A DNA stretch of 5,057 nt, taken from positions 1-5,057 of the forward strand of contig CALKHM010000319.1 in assembly GCA_937988695.1 (NCBI GenBank), in the 5' to 3' direction. The notes below the pieces were generated by a model. It ran no database searches and was not told the origin of the DNA. It saw nothing but the letters and a program-made list of their open reading frames with translations. The stretch's first letter is position 1, and each line of letters begins with the position of its first letter. The position numbers and the translations under genes were made by a program. Positions 1 to 4,926 of this stretch are shown here, piece after piece. This stretch comes from an uncultured Microbacterium sp. (GTDB taxonomy: Bacteria; Actinomycetota; Actinomycetes; Actinomycetales; Microbacteriaceae).

Positions 1-127
1 CCTCCGCCGCATCCCCCTGGGCCTTTTCCCACAACGCCCGGCACCGCGCGCGCCCCGCCTCGACAGCACGTCGTCGTTCCAGCTCCGCGGCTCGCACCGC
101 GTAGTCGTACCCCTTCGGACCGCTCAC
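1..127 (-). CDS. N-terminus of unrecognised charged protein (partial, runs off left edge)
   Basis: Reading leftwards from a GTG at 127-125, 42 codons stay open to the window edge and give a protein beginning MSGPKGYDYAVRAAELERRR. Third positions are almost all G or C, which supports real coding. After the first ten residues the sequence is dominated by Ala, Glu and Arg and looks like one long amphipathic helix or coiled coil. No catalytic motif, signal peptide or membrane segment is visible in the part present. The start is chosen because upstream (higher coordinates) lies AGGGGA about 11 bases before the GTG and a second weak purine stretch (GGACGAG) closer in; no in-frame ATG competes. The gene is divergent from the zinc-ribbon gene that begins at 329. 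I do not recognise the family with certainty, and the function is unknown. Confidence is limited by the truncation. Confidence 0.6.
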   Translation of the reverse strand, partial: MSGPKGYDYAVRAAELERRRAVEAGRARCRALWEKAQGDAAE

Positions 128-171
128 ACCTCGTCCGTTCCCCTGATGTCCCCACAGACGTCCACAGCCAC

Positions 172-177
172 ACTATC
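172..177 (-). promoter_or_regulatory. Possible -10 element for the leftward gene
   Basis: On the minus strand GATAGT reads as a TAnnnT-like -10 hexamer about 45 bases before the GTG start at 127, giving a predicted leader of roughly 35-40 bases. No convincing -35 box is seen at 16-18 bases further upstream. This is a weak sequence match and serves only as a candidate. Confidence 0.2.
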
Positions 178-236
178 GACAAACCGCGGGCCTGCACCCG
201 TGCCGCGTGGACAGCCTCGCCCCTACTTCTCAGGGC

Positions 237-265
237 TTGCGGGAGCCCCGTGCGTGCGCGATTGT
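237..265 (+). promoter_or_regulatory. Possible promoter for the zinc-ribbon gene
   Basis: TTGCGG at 237-242 and GATTGT at 260-265 are separated by 17 bases, the optimal sigma-70 spacing, and precede the ATG at 329 by about 63 bases. Each hexamer matches only three of six consensus bases, so the support is mainly the spacing and the position in the gap between divergent genes. Confidence 0.22.
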
Positions 266-328
266 GCGACAGAGGCCGGCCGTGGCATCACGCCCGGGCC
301 CGGCGACCGGACGAAAGGCAGGACGGAC

Positions 329-478
329 ATGGCGATGTACACGGGCACGGTCAGCCCCTCGGGTGGGAACCAGAGCCGTGTGACGTGCCGGCACTGCGGC
401 GGCGCGTTCTACATCGACCCGCACTTCTCAGCGGCAGCCGGTCGCTGGAACTGCCCGCACTGCAAGCGCGAGAACTGA
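329..478 (+). CDS. Small zinc-ribbon protein (49 aa)
   Basis: The 49-residue product contains two Cys pairs, CRHC at residues 20-23 and CPHC at 42-45, spaced as in a zinc ribbon or rubredoxin-like knuckle. Between them lies a short beta-prone stretch with aromatic residues (GAFYID) and a Trp just before the second knuckle. Such a fold normally binds one structural Zn and can mediate nucleic-acid or protein contact; no enzyme motif is present. The reading frame is open further upstream to an ATG at 146, but that extension is low-complexity Pro/Arg/Thr sequence with poor coding character. The ATG at 329 has AGGA five bases upstream and AAAGG a little further away. An ATG two codons later (335) is an alternative. 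It stands alone, with a 440-base gap after it. Its specific role is unknown. Confidence 0.7.
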   Translation: MAMYTGTVSPSGGNQSRVTCRHCGGAFYIDPHFSAAAGRWNCPHCKREN

Positions 479-520
479 TCACCACGGGCTTCTGCGCAGG
501 GCACGAGAATTGCGGCTCCA

Positions 521-571
521 GCCGAGAATCCATACGCGCGGCGCCTCCCAGATCGGATGTCGGTTCTCGGC
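521..571. repeat. Spaced inverted repeat GCCGAGAA / TTCTCGGC
   Basis: GCCGAGAA at 521-528 and its exact complement TTCTCGGC at 564-571 face each other across 35 bases; the match extends to 9 of 10 bases. CGAGAAT also occurs directly repeated at 504-510 and 523-529. The arms could be regulator half-sites or a long-looped RNA stem; no adjacent feature decides between these. Confidence 0.3.
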
Positions 572-611
572 GGTGTGAGCCGCATCGTCATAGCGGCCGG
601 CGTATCCGGAA

Positions 612-667
612 GCCCCGACATATGGGGGCATCCCATCGGTCCGATGCGGTCGGGTCGCGGCTAGCGT
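612..667 (+). promoter_or_regulatory. Candidate activator-dependent promoter 1 (upstream of small ORF/hairpin)
   Basis: An inverted repeat at 612-629 has C4 and G5 arms around a 7-base core (CCCC at 613-616, GGGGG at 624-628). A perfect hyphenated palindrome CATCGGTCCGATG follows at 634-646, and a TAGCGT hexamer of TAnnnT form lies at 662-667. No -35-like hexamer exists 17 bases before TAGCGT. Read on the complementary strand, the 612-628 site matches the site at 829-845 at 13 of 17 ungapped positions. Both sites are centred exactly 42 bases before their TAnnnT hexamer. The layout suggests a dimeric regulator site near -54 and an activated promoter. The likely candidate regulator is the adjacent NarL-type protein, by inference only. 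Confidence 0.4.
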
Positions 668-668
668 G

Positions 669-821
669 GTGTTGTCCGAGAGTGCCTCGGTCCGCGGGGG
701 CGTGGGGGCGAACCCGCTCGACGAGCCGATGCTGTGGGGCATCGTCGTCACACGCGTGGCGCGCACGTCCGTCGTGCGCGCCACGCCGACGGCCGACGTC
801 TTCTACCGCCGATCGCGGTGA
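669..821 (+). CDS. Possible small protein (50 aa), unrecognised
   Basis: An open frame from GTG at 669 to TGA at 819-821 encodes 50 residues beginning MLSESASVRGG and ending FYRRSR, with a hydrophobic patch MLWGIVV near the middle and a basic tail. Only 3 of its 49 sense codons after the start end in A or T, a coding-like bias stronger than in the open sequence just upstream in the same frame. No good ribosome site precedes GTG 669. If transcription begins about seven bases after TAGCGT (662-667), translation would have to start at GTG 702 (39 aa) or ATG 729 (30 aa). A 14-bp hairpin lies inside the frame, so an untranslated small RNA is a real alternative. I recognise no family. If translated, its place before a sensor-kinase operon would fit a signal peptide or small regulator, which is speculation. 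Confidence 0.33.
   Translation: MLSESASVRGGVGANPLDEPMLWGIVVTRVARTSVVRATPTADVFYRRSR
754..786 (+). terminator. Perfect 14-bp GC-rich hairpin, possible terminator or RNA structure
   Basis: GCGTGGCGCGCACG at 754-767 and CGTGCGCGCCACGC at 773-786 are exact reverse complements around a 5-base loop (768-772). Such a stem would be extremely stable in RNA. There is no U-tract immediately after, only a CT-rich TCTTCT at 800-805; actinobacterial terminators often lack U-tracts. It could end a short transcript from the promoter-like region at 612-667, attenuate transcription into the operon at 919, or be incidental structure inside the small ORF. Confidence 0.35.
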
Positions 822-828
822 CGCGAAA

Positions 829-884
829 CCCCCATTTTCGGGGGCACGTCGTCGTACGACCGTGGGATGAGAACGCGCTAATCT
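829..884 (+). promoter_or_regulatory. Candidate activator-dependent promoter 2 (response-regulator operon)
   Basis: The palindrome CCCCC-ATTTTC-GGGGG occupies 829-844, a perfect 10-base palindrome GTCGTACGAC lies at 851-860, and TAATCT at 879-884 is a plausible -10. The sequence 17 bases before TAATCT (ACGACC) does not resemble a -35 box, as expected for an activated promoter. A start near 891 would give a leader of about 28 bases to the ATG at 919. The C5/G5 site would then be centred near -54 and the second palindrome over the -35 region. The same arrangement occurs at 612-667. Autoregulation by the operon's own response regulator is the simplest inference. Confidence 0.45.
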
Positions 885-918
885 CGGGATGGAGGGCAGG
901 ACATCGTAAGGGGACACG

Positions 919-1563
919 ATGAAAGTCGGGCTCATCGACGATCACGACATCATGGCGCTGGCGGTCGAGGCCGTGGTCGCCCAGGTGGACGGGCTCGAGT
1001 TCGTCGGCTCGGCGGGCACCGTGGCGGAGCTGCTGCTGTCCTGGCCCGACATCGACATCGCGGTCCTCGACCTGCGACTGGCGGACGGCTCGTCCCCGGT
1101 CGCCAACGTCGATCGGCTGAACGCGGTCGGCATCCGCGCCGTGATCCTGACCTCGGGCGAGAGCCCGTACCTCATGCGCGCCGTCGCGAAGTGCCCGATC
1201 ATGGGCCTTGTGCGCAAGTCGGCACCCAGCGAGGTGCTGGAGGAGACGCTGCGCAACATCGCCGCCGACGATGTTGCGCTGTCCACCGAGTGGGCGGCGG
1301 TGATGGACTCGGATCCCGATCTCGCCTCGGCAGGGCTCAGCCCGCAGGAGGAGCGGGTGCTCGCGCAGTTCGCGCAGGGGGTGAAGGCGCAGACGGTCGG
1401 ATACGACCTCGCGATCGCGAAGAACACCGTGGACGACTACGTGCGCCGCATCCGCGCGAAGTACGCCGCGATCGGGCGCCCGGCACACACGAAGATCGAC
1501 CTCTACCAGCGCGCTGTCGAAGACGGCATCCTTCCCTCGTCCCTGCTGCCGAACACCCCGTAG
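919..1563 (+). CDS. Two-component response regulator, NarL/LuxR type
   Basis: This 214-residue protein has the two-domain plan of NarL-type regulators and acts in the cytoplasm as a phosphorylation-controlled transcription factor. The receiver spans about 1-120: acidic pocket D7/D8, phospho-acceptor D51 in VLDLRL, switch residue T78 in LTSG, and conserved K100 in VRKSA. A LuxR-type helix-turn-helix spans about 138-205 (LSPQEERVLAQFAQG, then KNTVDDYVRRIRAKY). The recognition region ends with GRPAHTKIDLYQRAVEDG, an actinobacterial-looking variant of the NarL helix. The ATG is preceded by AAGGGGA (908-914) at good spacing. The gene is followed after 5 bases by the kinase gene, so that kinase is its expected phosphodonor. 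All receiver residues needed for phosphorylation are present. The signal and target genes are unknown, although the paired inverted repeats upstream are candidate binding sites. Confidence 0.93.
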   Translation: MKVGLIDDHDIMALAVEAVVAQVDGLEFVGSAGTVAELLLSWPDIDIAVLDLRLADGSSPVANVDRLNAVGIRAVILTSGESPYLMRAVAKCPIMGLVRKSAPSEVLEETLRNIAADDVALSTEWAAVMDSDPDLASAGLSPQEERVLAQFAQGVKAQTVGYDLAIAKNTVDDYVRRIRAKYAAIGRPAHTKIDLYQRAVEDGILPSSLLPNTP

Positions 1564-1568
1564 CGCCC

Positions 1569-2759
1569 GTGACCTCTGCCGCCGCGCTCACCCCACGCCG
1601 GGAGAGGTTCGCACGCCGCCGGCTCTACCGGCTGATGACGATGTCGCTGGGCATCACCGCGGTCGTCGAGGCGGCCAGCGTCGTTCCGGCGATGACATCG
1701 CAGGCCGCGACGCTGACGCCCCTGTACTGCCTCGTCGCGGTCGTCGTGGTCACGGTGCCGGCCATCGTCGCGCTGGTCGTGTTCTCCCGGGCATCGCTGG
1801 TCGCGCTGCGGTGGATCTGGCGGGTGCAGGCCCTCGGGATGCTGGCGGTGTACCTTGCCATCCCCCTGGCGCTGGGCACCACGCGTGTGCCCGTGGCGTT
1901 CGGCCTGACCTGGGTGGCCGAGCTCGAGATCATCCCCGCGTGCGCAGCCGTGCTCGCCTGGCGGCTGCGCGGCGTGCTCGTGTACCTGGTGGTCTGGCAG
2001 ACCACGATGTTCTCTGTCGCGTGGTTGTGCTGCGACGATCCGCTGCGCGGGCGCGCGTTCGGAGACGCCCTGCGGCAGCTGTTCTTCATCACCATGTTCA
2101 TGTGCCTGGCCTTCGCGTTGCTGCGCGCAGGGAGGCTCCTGGATGCCGCCGTCGACGACGCCGTCCGCGAGTCGCGGATCGCCGCGGGCGCGGACGCGCG
2201 CCGCGCGGCACGCGGGCGCGTGCAGATGCTCGTGCACGACAGCATCATCGTCGCCCTGCTGGCCTATGCGAACGGAGCCGGACGCGAGCGCGTGCAGGCG
2301 GAGGCCGCCGCCGCGCTCGCGCAGATGCGTGAGGGATTGCGTGACCGGCGTTCCCAGGGCACGCCGCAGCAGGTGGCATGGCGGCTGCAGGCGCTGACCA
2401 CCCGCATGGATCCGGGCGTGCAGTTCGACTACTCGTTCACCGGGGACGACCTCATCCCGGGTGCGGTGTCGGCGGCGTTCGAAGAGGCGCTCGCCGAGGC
2501 GTTGCGCAATAGTCTGCGGCACGCGTCGGACGGGGCCCCGGTCAACCGCCAGGTGCGGGTGACGGTGTCGGCCGAGGGCATCGATCTCGTCGTCCTCGAC
2601 GACGGGGCCGGGTTCGATCCCGCCAGGATCGACGCGACGCGGCTCGGCGTGCGCCAGGGCATCGTCCATCGGATGCGCAGCATCGAGGGCGGCGACGCGC
2701 AAGTGCGCAGCACGCGCGGCTACGGCACGGCGGTGTCGTTGAGCTGGAGGCGTCCGTGA
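1569..2759 (+). CDS. Membrane sensor histidine kinase (NarL-partner type)
   Basis: The 396-residue product starts at GTG 1569, five bases after the response-regulator stop. No ribosome site is visible, so translation is probably coupled; ATG 1635 (residue 23) is a weaker alternative because it discards an Arg-rich cytoplasmic N-terminus. About six membrane helices lie between residues 24 and 187 (roughly 24-45, 51-73, 86-103, 109-130, 135-154, 168-187), with no sizeable extracellular domain, suggesting sensing in or near the membrane. A helical linker leads to the phospho-acceptor H223 in LVHDS. The GHKL ATPase domain shows the N-box EALAEALRNSLRHA (N314), DxGxG at 344-348 in VLDDGAGF, and a terminal GYGTAVSLSW. 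The DHp motif lacks the usual Arg-Glu-Leu before the His, but His-Asp is intact. The partner is the regulator encoded just upstream. The overlapping downstream gene encodes a related protein. The stimulus is not evident. Confidence 0.88.
   Translation: MTSAAALTPRRERFARRRLYRLMTMSLGITAVVEAASVVPAMTSQAATLTPLYCLVAVVVVTVPAIVALVVFSRASLVALRWIWRVQALGMLAVYLAIPLALGTTRVPVAFGLTWVAELEIIPACAAVLAWRLRGVLVYLVVWQTTMFSVAWLCCDDPLRGRAFGDALRQLFFITMFMCLAFALLRAGRLLDAAVDDAVRESRIAAGADARRAARGRVQMLVHDSIIVALLAYANGAGRERVQAEAAAALAQMREGLRDRRSQGTPQQVAWRLQALTTRMDPGVQFDYSFTGDDLIPGAVSAAFEEALAEALRNSLRHASDGAPVNRQVRVTVSAEGIDLVVLDDGAGFDPARIDATRLGVRQGIVHRMRSIEGGDAQVRSTRGYGTAVSLSWRRP
2746..2750 (+). promoter_or_regulatory. Ribosome binding site for the GTG at 2756
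   Basis: GGAGG lies five bases before GTG 2756, inside the end of the kinase gene. It decides the start of the third operon gene, whose GTGA overlaps the kinase TGA by four bases, a classical arrangement for translational coupling. Confidence 0.75.
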
Positions 2760-3898
2760 TCGGTCGGGGGCGCGAGGCGGCGGGGGCAGGCCCGGGGCAG
2801 GGGATGCCGGTAGACGCGGTGCGGGAGGCGCGGGGGAGCGACGCGGTGCGGGAGGCGCGGGGATCCGGCCCGCTGCGCGTGGTGCCCACGACCGGTCCGG
2901 TGTTCCTGCGCCGCCCCATCCCCGTCGACGACATCGGCCACTATCTGGGGTTCTTCGGGGTGGTGCCGTGGCTGCTGTTCGCGCTGTACACGGTCAATGT
3001 GACGTACGCCGCCCTGATGCTGGGCGGTCCCGCCGCGCACACTCCGCTGAGCATCACGGTGCTGGTCACGGTGCTGGCAGCCCTGCTGCTGGTCGTGCTG
3101 CCGAGCCCCACGCCGCTGCCGGCCTGGCGCACCGTCGTCATCCTCGCCGTCATCGTGTTCGCCACCGCCGCGGTCACCTGGCAGCTGCCCGTGGACGTCA
3201 CCGACCTCGGTTACCAGACCTGGGAGTACAACCCGTGCGACCTGCTCATGTTCTGTCTGGCCATTCGCGCCCGCATCGTGTCGGCGTGGATCGGGCAGGT
3301 GGCGATGCAGGCCACCGTCGCGGCGTGGAGCGTCGCTGTGACCGGCTCGCCCGTGCACGGCCTGCTCACGAGCTACACGCAGGCGTTCCCGCTCGTGGCG
3401 TGCTCGGTGTTCGCCATCGGGCTGCACTACACGGCGCGGCAGATCGTGGCGCATCGCGTGGCCGAGCGGGCGCGCGCTGAGCAGGAGGCGCGGGCCGAGG
3501 AGGCCGGCCGTGCGGGGGATGCCGAGCTGCGCGTCGTGCGCGAGATGGCGGCGCCGGTGCTCGAGCAGATCGTGGCCGGCGATGCGCCGGAGCCCGCATC
3601 CGTGCGAGCGCTGGAGGCGGCCCTGCGCGACCGCATCCGCAGCCCGAGCCTTGCCGTCGAGCCGCTGACCTCGGCGCTGCGTCGGGCCCGGGAGCGGGGC
3701 GCCGACGTCGTGGTGCTCGATGACCTGGGCGATGATCCGCTCACCGAGCCGCAGCGGGTGGCGGCGGCATCCTGGGCGGCCGCCCGGGTCGCCGAGGCCG
3801 GCGGCTCGAGCATGACCTTGCGCGTCGCACGCGCGCACGCGCAGCCGCTGGTGACCGTCTCCATCGGCGGCGGAGCCGTGTCGCAGCTCACCCTCTGA
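2756..3898 (+). CDS. Membrane protein resembling a degenerate histidine kinase (pseudokinase candidate)
   Basis: The 380-residue product has a polar, Gly/Arg-rich N-terminal tail (1-55) with an exact nonapeptide repeat DAVREARGS (20-28, 29-37). About six membrane helices lie between 64 and 224, followed by a charged coiled-coil linker (about 226-260). The helix order and the segment around TM4-TM6 resemble the preceding kinase, suggesting an ancient tandem duplication. In the region matching the kinase DHp helix the phospho-accepting His-Asp is replaced by Ala-Ala (265-266 in REMAAPVLE). The C-terminus (about 315-380) keeps a beta/alpha pattern like a shortened ATPase domain. Its N-box position reads AASWAAARVAEAG without Asn, the DxGxG position reads SIGGGA without Asp, and the protein ends before any G2/G3 box. 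It therefore probably cannot bind ATP or autophosphorylate. A role as membrane partner or modulator of the upstream kinase is inferred from gene overlap. A non-kinase membrane protein of unknown role is the alternative. Confidence 0.85.
   Translation: MIGRGREAAGAGPGQGMPVDAVREARGSDAVREARGSGPLRVVPTTGPVFLRRPIPVDDIGHYLGFFGVVPWLLFALYTVNVTYAALMLGGPAAHTPLSITVLVTVLAALLLVVLPSPTPLPAWRTVVILAVIVFATAAVTWQLPVDVTDLGYQTWEYNPCDLLMFCLAIRARIVSAWIGQVAMQATVAAWSVAVTGSPVHGLLTSYTQAFPLVACSVFAIGLHYTARQIVAHRVAERARAEQEARAEEAGRAGDAELRVVREMAAPVLEQIVAGDAPEPASVRALEAALRDRIRSPSLAVEPLTSALRRARERGADVVVLDDLGDDPLTEPQRVAAASWAAARVAEAGGSSMTLRVARAHAQPLVTVSIGGGAVSQLTL
2813..2866 (+). repeat. In-frame 27-bp tandem duplication (2 copies)
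   Basis: Units at 2813-2839 and 2840-2866 are identical over their first 23 bases and then differ at the wobble of Gly and in the Ser codon (AGC versus TCC). The encoded peptide DAVREARGS is identical in both. The repeat sits in the disordered cytoplasmic tail before the first membrane helix of the third operon gene. Since 27 is a multiple of three, copy-number change would keep the frame. Confidence 0.9.
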
Positions 3899-3933
3899 CC
3901 CTCCCCGTCCCGTCCCGCGTCCCCGTACCTCAT

Positions 3934-4008
3934 CCCGCGAGGGTGCATCTGACCGCCGAGGAGGTGGTTGCCGCCCTCTCCTTCGGCCGTCAGATGCACC
4001 CTCGCGGG
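3934..4008. terminator. Long hairpin between convergent genes, bidirectional terminator or intergenic repeat
   Basis: Arms 3934-3953 and 3989-4008 are perfect 20-bp reverse complements (key core GAGGGTGCATCTGAC). After one C/C mismatch the pairing continues for nine base pairs with one bulge (3955-3963 with 3978-3987), leaving a 14-base loop. The structure lies 35 bases after the stop at 3898 and 21 bases before the stop of the opposing gene at 4030, so it can end transcription from both sides. No T-tract flanks it. Its length and perfection exceed a minimal terminator, so a dispersed palindromic repeat element is an alternative that only a genome-wide search could settle. Confidence 0.75.
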
Positions 4009-4029
4009 GGAGCGGGGCGGGGCGGGCCG

Positions 4030-4800
4030 TCAGCCACCGAGCGCGTCGCGGATCGCGTCGGCGGCCGCGCGCAGACGGGCTGCCAGCTCGGCAGGCGGGC
4101 GCTGATCGGCCAGCGACACCACCGCGATCGCCGCCGGAGCGCGGCCGCGCAGCGGCAGGGGAACGGCCACCGCGTGCAGGTGCGGGATCACCTCGTCGTG
4201 GCTGACGGCGAAGCCGGCAGCCGTGGCATCCGCCACCTCGGCCTCGACGGCGGCCCCGATCGTGGCCGGCCACTGCGCCCGCGGGAGCACGCACAGGATC
4301 GCCTTGCCGGGCGCGCCGATGCCGACGGGATGCCGCGACCCGGGCCGCTGGGCCACCGAGGCCACCGCATGCCGGGGCTCGACGCTGACCAGCGTCACGC
4401 ATTCGTCGCGGTCGAGCACCGCCAGGAAACACGTCATCCCGAGGTCGTTGGCCACCGCGGTCAGCTCGGGAAGCGCCTCGGACTGCAGATCGTGGGCCAC
4501 CCCGGCGGCCAGCGCCGCCAGCCGCGCGCCCAGCTCGATCCGGCCGGCATCGGTGCGGGCGACCAGGCCGTGGTCCTCGAGCGTGCGCAGCAGTCGATAC
4601 GCGACCGAGCGGTGCACCCCGAGGCGGCGGGCGACCTCGTCGATCGCGAGGGGCTCCCTCGCGTCGCCGAGCAGCTCCAGGATGCGAATGCCGCGGCTGA
4701 GCGTCTGACTGGCCGGTGCCTGTGCGGGCGCGGCGGGCGGCAGGGGAGCCGTCGTCGGCGCGGGGAGCGACGTTGCCGGCTCCGAGGGGATGTGGACCAT
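4030..4800 (-). CDS. IclR-family transcriptional regulator
   Basis: The 256-residue protein matches the usual IclR length. A Pro/Ala/Thr-rich tail (5-30) precedes a winged helix-turn-helix at about 31-92 (LSRGIRILELL, then IDEVARRLGVHRSVAYRLLRTLEDHGLV). The effector-binding domain spans about 107-256 and contains the family hallmark region HPVGIGAPGKAIL (157-169), followed by DATAAGFAVSHDE. IclR proteins bind DNA as dimers or tetramers and respond to small metabolites, often aromatic acids or their catabolites. The ATG at 4800-4798 is chosen because GGAGG lies four bases upstream. ATG 4830 has no ribosome site, and ATG 4944 would lie within the divergent gene. The regulator is divergent from an aromatic hydroxylase gene, so control of that gene, and perhaps its own, through the palindrome at 4871-4885 is the likely role. 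Activator or repressor status and the ligand cannot be read from the sequence. Confidence 0.93.
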   Translation of the reverse strand: MVHIPSEPATSLPAPTTAPLPPAAPAQAPASQTLSRGIRILELLGDAREPLAIDEVARRLGVHRSVAYRLLRTLEDHGLVARTDAGRIELGARLAALAAGVAHDLQSEALPELTAVANDLGMTCFLAVLDRDECVTLVSVEPRHAVASVAQRPGSRHPVGIGAPGKAILCVLPRAQWPATIGAAVEAEVADATAAGFAVSHDEVIPHLHAVAVPLPLRGRAPAAIAVVSLADQRPPAELAARLRAAADAIRDALGG

Positions 4801-4850
4801 GGATCCTCCGCGGCCGGCCTTGTCGGACATTCCGGCGTCGTCTACGATGT

Positions 4851-4885
4851 GTTCAATAGTAGAGTGTTGCGTTCTAATATAGAAC
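4851..4885. promoter_or_regulatory. Likely IclR operator region
   Basis: GTTCTAATATAGAAC at 4871-4885 is a perfect palindrome with a 3-base centre. A degenerate copy starts exactly 20 bases earlier (GTTCAATAGTAGAG at 4851-4864; GTTC plus TAGA shared), putting both on the same DNA face. This AT-rich patch contrasts sharply with the surrounding GC-rich DNA and sits between the divergent IclR and hydroxylase genes. Paired sites suit the tetrameric binding common in the IclR family. Which protein binds is inference. Confidence 0.6.
4852..4880 (+). promoter_or_regulatory. Possible promoter for the hydroxylase gene
   Basis: TTCAAT at 4852-4857 and TAATAT at 4875-4880 are 17 bases apart; TAATAT matches four of six -10 consensus bases. 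The -10 lies within the palindrome 4871-4885, so binding there would directly affect polymerase access. TATATT on the opposite strand in the same patch could serve the IclR gene. Confidence 0.4.
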
Positions 4886-4915
4886 AAGTGTCCGGGATGC
4901 GACACCCTCAGCGCC

Positions 4916-4921
4916 GAGGAG
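4916..4921 (+). promoter_or_regulatory. Ribosome binding site of the hydroxylase gene
   Basis: GAGGAG ends five bases before ATG 4927 and fixes this start. Confidence 0.75.
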
Positions 4922-4926
4922 AATCC

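Noticed and set aside
144..170. DnaA-box-like GTCCACAG / GTCCCCACAG motifs near the left edge
   Set aside because: Only partial matches to the DnaA consensus, too few copies, and no dnaA, dnaN or AT-rich unwinding region nearby.
146..328. N-terminal extension of the zinc-ribbon protein to ATG 146
   Set aside because: The added 61 residues are low-complexity, and ATG 329 has its own ribosome site and yields a compact zinc ribbon.
250..870. A 206-codon plus-strand frame covering the upstream gap
   Set aside because: It overlaps the zinc-ribbon gene in another frame, is Arg/Ser/Pro-rich and lacks coding-type third-position bias.
1191..1568. In-frame upstream extension of the kinase gene to ATG 1191
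   Set aside because: It would run through the response-regulator gene in another frame and adds Arg/Gly-rich shadow sequence; GTG 1569 right after the regulator stop is the natural start.
1503..2702. A 399-codon minus-strand frame opposite the kinase gene
   Set aside because: The kinase frame contains recognisable membrane helices and ATPase boxes, whereas this frame is low-complexity His/Arg/Gln sequence.
2720..4432. A 570-codon open frame on the minus strand
   Set aside because: It is antisense to the third operon gene and crosses the hairpin and part of the IclR gene. Its translation is Arg/Gly/His-rich with no domain, typical of a shadow frame in high-GC DNA.
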